DNA from: an uncultured Lachnospiraceae bacterium
Lineage (GTDB): Bacteria; Bacillota; Clostridia; Lachnospirales; Lachnospiraceae
Reading direction: 5' to 3'
Assembly (NCBI GenBank): GCA_910577445.1
Contig: CAJTMZ010000024.1
Coordinates: 27,561 to 39,511, forward strand
Length of the DNA stretch: 11,951 nucleotides
The position numbers were made by a program, and so were the translations under genes. Shown piece after piece: positions 7,462-11,951 of this stretch. The notes below the pieces were generated by a model. That model worked only from the letters and a program-made list of their open reading frames with translations. It made no database searches and had not been told where the DNA came from. How positions within the stretch are numbered: the first letter of the stretch is position 1; each line of letters starts with the position of its first letter.

Positions 7462-7484
7462 GTGCCGGAAAGAACAGCTATAAT
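7456..7484 (+). promoter_or_regulatory. mgl operon promoter
   Basis: A perfect TATAAT lies at 7479-7484. At 17-base spacing the -35 is TAGAAA (7456-7461), a weak match to TTGACA, and there is no TG extension. A strong -10 with a poor -35 is the pattern of an activator-dependent promoter, which fits the tandem repeats that end at this -35. The start of transcription would be close to 7490-7491, giving a leader of about 65 bases before mglB. No clear CcpA (cre) site was seen around it. Confidence 0.65.
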
Positions 7485-7489
7485 AAAGA

Positions 7490-7519
7490 TGTCAGTGATA
7501 CATATTGATTAAACTGACA
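7490..7519 (+). promoter_or_regulatory. Perfect inverted repeat at the predicted mgl transcript start
   Basis: TGTCAGT (7490-7496) and ACTGACA (7513-7519) form a perfect 7-bp dyad around a 16-base A/T-rich spacer. The left arm begins at the predicted +1, so this could be a repressor operator blocking the promoter, or a 5'-terminal stem-loop that protects the mRNA. It lies about 22 bases before the AGGGAGGA ribosome binding site (7542-7549) and would not cover it. The repeat is directly visible; its role is not known. Confidence 0.45.
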
Positions 7520-7555
7520 CGAGAAATTATATTTATCAAAAAGGGAGGAAAAAAC

Positions 7556-8752
7556 ATGAAAAAGAAAGTACTTGCTATGTTACTGGCTTCCTGCATGATG
7601 CTTGGTCTGGCAGCTTGCGGCGGAGGCGACAAACCGGCGGAGACAACCGGTACGGATGATACGGCCACAACCGAGGACGCGGCTCCGGCAGAGACAGAAG
7701 CAGAAGACACTGCAGATGCCGAAGATACCACAGACAGCGCGGATGCTGCACAGCCGGCGCTTGACGGAGAGGTTTCCGTATTCTATTACACCTACGGCGA
7801 CACCTACATTTCCAGCGTACGTTCCGCTTTGGACGCGGCTCTGGAATCAAAAGGAATCGCATATCAGGATTACGACAGTAACAACAGCCAGACAACACAG
7901 ACAGAACAGGTTGCCACAGCTATTGCAAAGGGAACATCTCTTCTGGTTGTAAACCTTGTGGACAGCGGCTCCGACGATGCGGCCAAGAACATTATCGACC
8001 AGGCCAGCGCTCAGGGCATTCCGGTAATCTTCTTCAACCGTTCCGTAAGCGAAGAGGCTGTAAGCAGCTATGACAAATGCGTATTTGTAGGAACCGATTA
8101 TGAGATGGCAGGCCATATGCAGGGCGAAATGATTGGTAACTACCTGGTAGAGAACTATGACAAACTTGACCTGAACGGCGACGGAACAATCTCCTACGTT
8201 ATGTTCAAGGGCCAGGAAGGAAATGCGGAAGCAATTGCCCGTACACAGTTTGGTGTGGAAGATGCAGACAAAGTTCTGGAAGCAGCCGGAAAATCCAAAC
8301 TCTCCTTCTATGACAGCAGCAATTCCAACCTGTACCTGGTTGACCAGGACGGCGCATGGTCCGCAGCAGCAGCAAACAACTATATGCAGACAATCCTTTC
8401 TCAGTACAGCGAAGCAAACAACAACATGGTTGAGCTTGTTATCGCCAACAACGACGAAATGGCTATCGGCTCCGTAACCGCTCTTCAGAATGCAGGTTAC
8501 AATCTGGAAGACGGCAGCGCCACTGTAATTCCCGTATTCGGCGTTGACGCTACAGACGCGGCAAAAGAAGCTATTGGCAAGGGTACAATGACAGGAACCA
8601 TTAAGCAGGACGCTGAAGGTATGGCAAACACGATTGCACAGATTTCCGCTAACTTCATGGGTGGAAAAGATACCTTTGCGGATGTGGACGCAAACAATGT
8701 GGTAGGAACATGGCGTGTAAATATTCCTTACGCTGCCTACACTGGTGAATGA
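7556..8752 (+). CDS. mglB: Galactose/glucose ABC transporter substrate-binding lipoprotein MglB
   Basis: Binding subunit of the Mgl importer, 398 residues, anchored outside the membrane. The signal peptide ends in a lipobox (LAAC; lipidated C21). An acidic Ala/Thr/Glu/Asp-rich tether (about 26-70) leads to the sugar-binding domain with D82, N133, R229, W268, N299 and D331 matching E. coli contact residues, and a Ca-binding loop D205-L-N207-G-D209-G with E293. Positions matching E. coli F16, H152 and D154 are Y84, N223 and E225, so the exact sugar is open. ATG 7556 is chosen over an upstream in-frame start because it begins the signal peptide and follows AGGGAGGA. It is first in the mgl operon, behind a strong -10 box. 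Its codons look more biased toward AAA, GAA, GCA and AAC than its neighbours', as expected for a highly expressed binding protein. Confidence 0.92.
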   Translation: MKKKVLAMLLASCMMLGLAACGGGDKPAETTGTDDTATTEDAAPAETEAEDTADAEDTTDSADAAQPALDGEVSVFYYTYGDTYISSVRSALDAALESKGIAYQDYDSNNSQTTQTEQVATAIAKGTSLLVVNLVDSGSDDAAKNIIDQASAQGIPVIFFNRSVSEEAVSSYDKCVFVGTDYEMAGHMQGEMIGNYLVENYDKLDLNGDGTISYVMFKGQEGNAEAIARTQFGVEDADKVLEAAGKSKLSFYDSSNSNLYLVDQDGAWSAAAANNYMQTILSQYSEANNNMVELVIANNDEMAIGSVTALQNAGYNLEDGSATVIPVFGVDATDAAKEAIGKGTMTGTIKQDAEGMANTIAQISANFMGGKDTFADVDANNVVGTWRVNIPYAAYTGE

Positions 8753-8767
8753 TAAGTTTTAAACCGT

Positions 8768-8795
8768 TGCAGCCGCACTTTTAAGTGCGGTTGCA
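8768..8795 (+). terminator. Intercistronic stem-loop after mglB (partial terminator or mRNA stabiliser)
   Basis: A 12-bp stem pairs 8768-8779 with 8784-8795 around the loop TTTA, with one G-U pair; the core is CCGCACT/AGTGCGG. The following ATGTGTTTG is a poor U-tract, so full termination is unlikely. Such a hairpin after the binding-protein gene fits the usual need for much more MglB than MglA and MglC, by partial termination or by protecting the mglB 3' end. Confidence 0.6.
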
Positions 8796-8801
8796 TGTGT
8801 T

Positions 8802-8816
8802 TGTGCCAGAGGCACA
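8802..8816 (+). other. Small second hairpin before mglA
   Basis: TGTGCC (8802-8807) and GGCACA (8811-8816) form a 6-bp stem with the triloop AGA, ending nine bases before the mglA ribosome binding site. Together with the larger stem-loop just upstream it makes the mglB-mglA gap largely structured. It may tune mglA expression; this is inference. Confidence 0.35.
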
Positions 8817-8838
8817 CTAAAAGACAGGGGGTGGCAAT

Positions 8839-10377
8839 TTGGAAAGACAGGCGACAGCACCTGCCGGTCAGGCAGCAGACGGCAGCGTTCTTTTAAGAAT
8901 GGAAGAAATCAGCAAGGAATTTCCCGGTGTCAAAGCATTGGATAATGTATCTTTAACGGTGAAAGCAGGAACCGTCCATGCTTTAATGGGGGAAAACGGC
9001 GCCGGTAAATCCACGCTGATGAAATGCCTTTTCGGAGTATATAGTAAAGACAGCGGCCATATTTATCTGGAAGGCAAGGAGGTAAACTTTAAGACCTCCA
9101 AGGAGGCTCTGGAAAACGGAGTTGCCATGGTACACCAGGAACTCAACCAGGCCCTGAAAAGAAACGTAATGGATAACATGTGGCTGGGGCGTTTCCCGAA
9201 AATATCCAAGTGGTGTCCGCTTACCAGCGAGGCAAAGATGTATACGGCTACAAAGGAAGTCTTTGACGAGCTGGAGGTCAATGTGGACCCGAAGACGATT
9301 ATGAGCCGGATGCCCGTATCGCAAAGGCAGATGGTGGAAATTGCGAAGGCGGTTTCCTACCACTCAAAGGTGATTGTTTTTGACGAACCGACTTCGTCCC
9401 TCACAGAGGAGGAAGTAGAGCATTTGTTCCGAATCATTAACATGCTTCGGAGCCGGGGATGCGGAATTATCTATATTTCTCATAAGATGGAAGAAATCCT
9501 GCGTATTTCCGATGAAGTAACGATTATGCGTGACGGACAGTGGATTGCCACCCGTCCCGCGAAAGAGCTGACCATGAATGAAATCATCCGCCTGATGGTG
9601 GGGAGGGAGCTCACCAACCGTTATCCGGAGAAGGATAACGTGATTGGAGAGACGCTTCTGGAAGTAAAAGGGATGACAGCAGTATATTCCCATTTGAAAG
9701 ATGTTTCCTTCGAGGCCAAACGGGGAGAAATCCTTGGCGTGGCGGGACTGGACGGCTCGGGCCGTACGGAGCTTCTGGAAAATATATTCGGAATTGCCAA
9801 ACGGAAAGAGGGCGAGATTTACTTACACGGAAAGAGAGTTTTAAACCGCAGCGCAAGGGAATCCCTGGCAAATAAATTTGCCATGCTGACGGAAGAGCGG
9901 CGGGCAACAGGTATTTTTTCCATCCGCGATATTCAGGCCAACACGACCATATCCAGTTTGAAGCGGTATAAGGTAGGCCCTTTCCTGAGCGAAAAGAAAC
10001 TCAGCGAGTCAACGGACTGGGGAATTCAGGCCATGCATACCAAGACGCCGAGCCAGAAAACGCAGATTCGCTCTTTATCAGGAGGAAACCAGCAAAAGGT
10101 AATTCTGGCAAGATGGCTTCTGACGGAGCCTGAGGTTCTTCTTCTGGATGAGCCTACCAGAGGAATCGACGTAGGCGCCAAATATGAGATTTATCAGTTA
10201 ATCCTGAACCTGGCCAAAGAGGGAAAATCGGTTATCATGGTTTCCTCGGAGATGCCGGAGCTTCTGGGCGTGTGCGACAGGATTCTGGTAATGTCCGGCG
10301 GACAGCTTGCCGGAGAAGTGGATGCCAGGACAACAACGCAGGAAGAAATTATGACGCTGGCGGCGAAATACGCGTAG
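8839..10377 (+). CDS. mglA: Galactose/methyl-galactoside import ATP-binding protein MglA
   Basis: ATPase subunit of a CUT2 sugar importer, 512 residues, with two fused nucleotide-binding domains at the inner face of the membrane. Domain 1 has Walker A GENGAGKST (51-59), the signature-like PVSQRQMVEIA (159-169), Walker B VIVFDEPTSSL (178-188) and H-loop ISHKMEE (213-219). Domain 2 has a degenerate P-loop GLDGSGRTE (303-311, no Lys), signature LSGGNQQK (413-420), Walker B LLLDEPTRG (434-442) and SSEMPELLG. A degenerate second P-loop is normal for this family, and E. coli MglA (506 residues) is collinear throughout. I take TTG at 8839, which has CAGGGGG about eight bases upstream. An ATG at 8899 would drop 20 residues and has no clear ribosome binding site. 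It follows mglB after a structured 86-base gap. Confidence 0.95.
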   Translation: MERQATAPAGQAADGSVLLRMEEISKEFPGVKALDNVSLTVKAGTVHALMGENGAGKSTLMKCLFGVYSKDSGHIYLEGKEVNFKTSKEALENGVAMVHQELNQALKRNVMDNMWLGRFPKISKWCPLTSEAKMYTATKEVFDELEVNVDPKTIMSRMPVSQRQMVEIAKAVSYHSKVIVFDEPTSSLTEEEVEHLFRIINMLRSRGCGIIYISHKMEEILRISDEVTIMRDGQWIATRPAKELTMNEIIRLMVGRELTNRYPEKDNVIGETLLEVKGMTAVYSHLKDVSFEAKRGEILGVAGLDGSGRTELLENIFGIAKRKEGEIYLHGKRVLNRSARESLANKFAMLTEERRATGIFSIRDIQANTTISSLKRYKVGPFLSEKKLSESTDWGIQAMHTKTPSQKTQIRSLSGGNQQKVILARWLLTEPEVLLLDEPTRGIDVGAKYEIYQLILNLAKEGKSVIMVSSEMPELLGVCDRILVMSGGQLAGEVDARTTTQEEIMTLAAKYA

Positions 10378-10399
10378 GCGGGACTTCAAAACAGCGAAA

Positions 10400-10422
10400 G
10401 CCCTTAAGTATACCAAAAGGGC
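10400..10422 (+). other. Intercistronic hairpin between mglA and mglC
   Basis: GCCCTT (10400-10405) pairs with AAGGGC (10417-10422) around an 11-base loop in the 83-base gap. It has no U-tract and lies well before AGGAGG (10446-10451), so it is not a terminator. A weak candidate for mRNA processing or stability. Confidence 0.3.
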
Positions 10423-10460
10423 CGAAGCGGAACTTCAACTGGAATAGGAGGTATTGAATC

Positions 10461-11522
10461 GTGGCTGATGTAAAAGTAAAGACGAAAGCTCAGACCTTTG
10501 CGGCGCTTTCGCCCAAAGATAAAAGGAAAAGAATCGGAGATATTCTTCTCAACAATGCCATGTATATTATTATTTTACTGGCGGTAATTTACATATCAAT
10601 CAAAGTGCCGGCGTTCCTCGGACTGTCGTCAATTGTCAATGTTATTTCCCTGACGGCGGCCAAGCTTCCCATAGCGCTGGGAATCGGCGGCTGTATCGTG
10701 CTGACGGGAACCGATATTTCCGCCGGACGTGTGGTAGGGCTTGCGGCCTGTATTTCCGCATCCCTCCTGACAACGACGTTTAAGGTGTTTCCCGATATGA
10801 CAAGCGCGCCGTCTATTTTTACAGTGCTTTTAATTGTTTTGGCGGCAGGCGCGGTAGTGGGATTTGTCAATGGATTCAGTGTTGCGAAGTTTAAACTGCA
10901 TCCCTTTATCGTGACGCTCTCCACGCAGCTTATCGTATACGGAATCATTCTGATGTATCTGAAAAACGGCACCAACAACGGCCAGACGCTGAGCGGACTT
11001 TCGGAAGGATACCGTTCGCTGGTTACGGGAACCCTGCTTAAAATCGGAAACGTGGCAGTTCCCATGTACGTGCTGTATGCCGTAATTTTAACCGTTATTA
11101 TGTGGATAATCTGGAACAAGACCACATTCGGGAAAAACATGTTTGCCGTAGGTTCCAATGAAGAGGCGGCCAACGTATCGGGAGTTAACGTATCCCGCAC
11201 AATTATTCTGGTGTTCATGCTGGCAGGCGTGATGTATTCCATTACCGGATTTCTGGACAGCGCGCGTATAGCGTCCGCCAACGCCAGCACCGGATGGAAC
11301 TACGAGTGCGACGCAATTGCAGCCTGCGTAATCGGCGGCGTTTCTTTCGTCGGCGGTATCGGACGAATCAGCGGTATTGTGGTAGGCGTACTTTTGCTTC
11401 AGATTATCTTTGCCGGTTTGAATTTCCTTTCGGTTGACGCGAACATGCTCTACATCATCAAGGGTCTTATTATCCTGATTGCCTGCGCAATCGATATGAG
11501 AAAGTATCTGGTACGGAAGTAA
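10461..11522 (+). CDS. mglC: Galactose/methyl-galactoside ABC transporter permease MglC
   Basis: Membrane permease of the CUT2 (ribose/galactose) class, 353 residues, which forms the channel with MglA and receives sugar from MglB. A charged cytoplasmic N-terminus of about 30 residues is followed by eight to ten hydrophobic segments: for example about 32-50 (NAMYIIILLAVIYISI), 60-85, 110-135 and several after 200. Diagnostic pieces are GIGGCIVLTGTDISAGR, KFKLHPFIVTLSTQ, FAVGSNEEAANVSGVNVSR (the cytoplasmic loop contacting MglA), and GGVSFVGGIGRISG near the end, all as in E. coli MglC (336 residues). The start is GTG 10461 with a perfect AGGAGG nine bases upstream. It is the last transporter gene; a structured gap leads to the InlB-repeat gene. 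Confidence 0.95.
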   Translation: MADVKVKTKAQTFAALSPKDKRKRIGDILLNNAMYIIILLAVIYISIKVPAFLGLSSIVNVISLTAAKLPIALGIGGCIVLTGTDISAGRVVGLAACISASLLTTTFKVFPDMTSAPSIFTVLLIVLAAGAVVGFVNGFSVAKFKLHPFIVTLSTQLIVYGIILMYLKNGTNNGQTLSGLSEGYRSLVTGTLLKIGNVAVPMYVLYAVILTVIMWIIWNKTTFGKNMFAVGSNEEAANVSGVNVSRTIILVFMLAGVMYSITGFLDSARIASANASTGWNYECDAIAACVIGGVSFVGGIGRISGIVVGVLLLQIIFAGLNFLSVDANMLYIIKGLIILIACAIDMRKYLVRK

Positions 11523-11535
11523 GAAAAAGCGTTAT

Positions 11536-11575
11536 GGCAGCCGTGCCCGGGCAGGGCCGGTTTCGGAAAGCTGCC
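11536..11575 (+). other. Branched stem-loop between mglC and the next gene
   Basis: GGCAGC (11536-11541) pairs with GCTGCC (11570-11575). Inside lie the perfect palindrome TGCCCGGGCA (11544-11553) and a small hairpin CCG-GTTT-CGG (11557-11566), so the RNA could fold as a closed stem with two branches. It is GC-rich in an otherwise mixed region and has no U-run after it. It may separate the transporter mRNA from the downstream gene by processing or partial termination; that is inference. Confidence 0.4.
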
Positions 11576-11600
11576 TGAACGAAAGAAAGGAATACAGGCT

Positions 11601-11951
11601 ATGGAGGAATCGGAGCGGAAGCTGCGGGGACTTTACGACCGTGTAAACATATCCGTCGGCAATTTGAATATTATCATTATTGTTCTGAGCATACTGCTGG
11701 TGCTGTGTATGGCAGTCGGTATCGCCAACCGGGGATATCAGGTAAGTTTTGATTCTCTGGGAGGAACTGCCGTAGAAGGCCAAAAGCAAATGTATGGCGA
11801 AACGCTGCAGGTGCCGGAAGAGCCCACCCGGGAAGGATATATATTTGACGGATGGTACCGGGATATCAATCTTACCGTGCCATGGAATGTGGAGGAGGAT
11901 GTTATTACGGAACCGGTTACTTTGTATGCCGGGTGGAAAGAAAAAACTGCA
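11601..11951 (+). CDS. Membrane-anchored InlB B-repeat (Listeria-Bacteroides repeat) protein, 3' end outside window
   Basis: The frame opens at ATG 11601, with AAAGGA (11587-11592) as ribosome binding site, and stays open for 117 codons to the edge. Residues 1-21 are charged and cytoplasmic, and about 22-42 form one hydrophobic membrane segment (NIIIIVLSILLVLCMAVGIA). Residues 46-113 are a textbook InlB B-repeat: YQVSFDSLGGTAVEG, GETLQVPEEPTREGYIFDGW with the GYxFxGWY core, and VTLYAGWKE at the end. Such beta-grasp-like repeats occur in surface proteins of Firmicutes and Bacteroides, usually in several copies on large secreted proteins. Here a single repeat sits right behind a membrane anchor, 78 bases after mglC on the same strand, so it is probably part of the mgl operon. 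Its function is unknown. Repeat identity is strong; total length and domain content cannot be seen. Confidence 0.8.
   Translation, partial: MEESERKLRGLYDRVNISVGNLNIIIIVLSILLVLCMAVGIANRGYQVSFDSLGGTAVEGQKQMYGETLQVPEEPTREGYIFDGWYRDINLTVPWNVEEDVITEPVTLYAGWKEKTA

Noticed and set aside
7505..7555. In-frame upstream extension of mglB
   Set aside because: It would precede the signal peptide and overlap the inverted repeat; ATG 7556 has a near-perfect ribosome binding site.
7406..7555. CcpA (cre) site for carbon catabolite repression
   Set aside because: Stretches such as TGAAAAATCG and TGAAAAATTCG resemble half of the motif but have wrong spacing and lack the second half.
8899..8901. ATG as alternative start of mglA
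   Set aside because: It would remove 20 residues where E. coli MglA also has a leader of similar length, and it lacks a ribosome binding site, unlike TTG 8839.
10381..10440. Near-direct repeat GGACTTCAAAAC / GGAACTTCAACT in the mglA-mglC gap
   Set aside because: Imperfect, only about 12 bases, with no positional logic; probably chance.
10589..11290. A 233-codon open frame on the minus strand opposite mglC
   Set aside because: It is a shadow of a strongly recognised permease gene, has no ribosome binding site or family features, and its composition mirrors the codons of the plus strand.

Overview
The window looks like part of a Gram-positive, low-to-mid-GC Clostridia chromosome, most likely a Lachnospiraceae-type gut bacterium. 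The reasons are purine-rich AGGAGG-like ribosome binding sites, short A/T-rich promoters, GTG and TTG starts, a YesM/YesN-style two-component pair, a lipoprotein-anchored sugar-binding protein (no outer membrane is implied) and an InlB-type repeat protein. The genus cannot be fixed from this sequence. All genes read left to right.

Layout. (1) 1-1222: the 3' part of a GH32 beta-fructosidase gene cut by the left edge. (2) 1293-1891: a HicA toxin / HicB antitoxin module with its own promoter, overlapped by a likely HicB operator. (3) 1958-7405: a sensory block made of a YesN-type response regulator, a YesM-type histidine kinase, a membrane-anchored periplasmic-binding-like protein and a MglB-like lipoprotein. 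The last three genes are tightly coupled by a 4-nt and then a 38-nt overlap. (4) 7406-7555: the regulatory region, with three tandem 20-bp repeats ending at the -35 position of a TATAAT promoter, then a perfect inverted repeat at the predicted transcript start. (5) 8752-11522: mglB, mglA and mglC, a complete CUT2 galactose/glucose (methyl-galactoside) ABC importer, with stem-loops in the intercistronic gaps. (6) 11601 to the right edge: a membrane-anchored protein with one InlB B-repeat, open at the window end.

How the parts work together (inference). Hexose outside the cell is bound by one or both extra binding proteins. These present it to the extracytoplasmic Cache domain of the kinase. 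The kinase phosphorylates the AraC-type regulator, which binds the tandem repeats and switches on mglBAC. This resembles the known XylFII-LytS arrangement for xylose in clostridia, but applied to an Mgl transporter and with two accessory binding proteins. The lipoprotein keeps every main sugar-contact residue of E. coli MglB that I checked except the one matching Asn256. The transporter's own MglB has changed three, so sensing and uptake may differ in specificity. The InlB-repeat protein at the operon end has no obvious role in sugar uptake.

No tRNA, rRNA, CRISPR array, insertion sequence or attachment site was seen.
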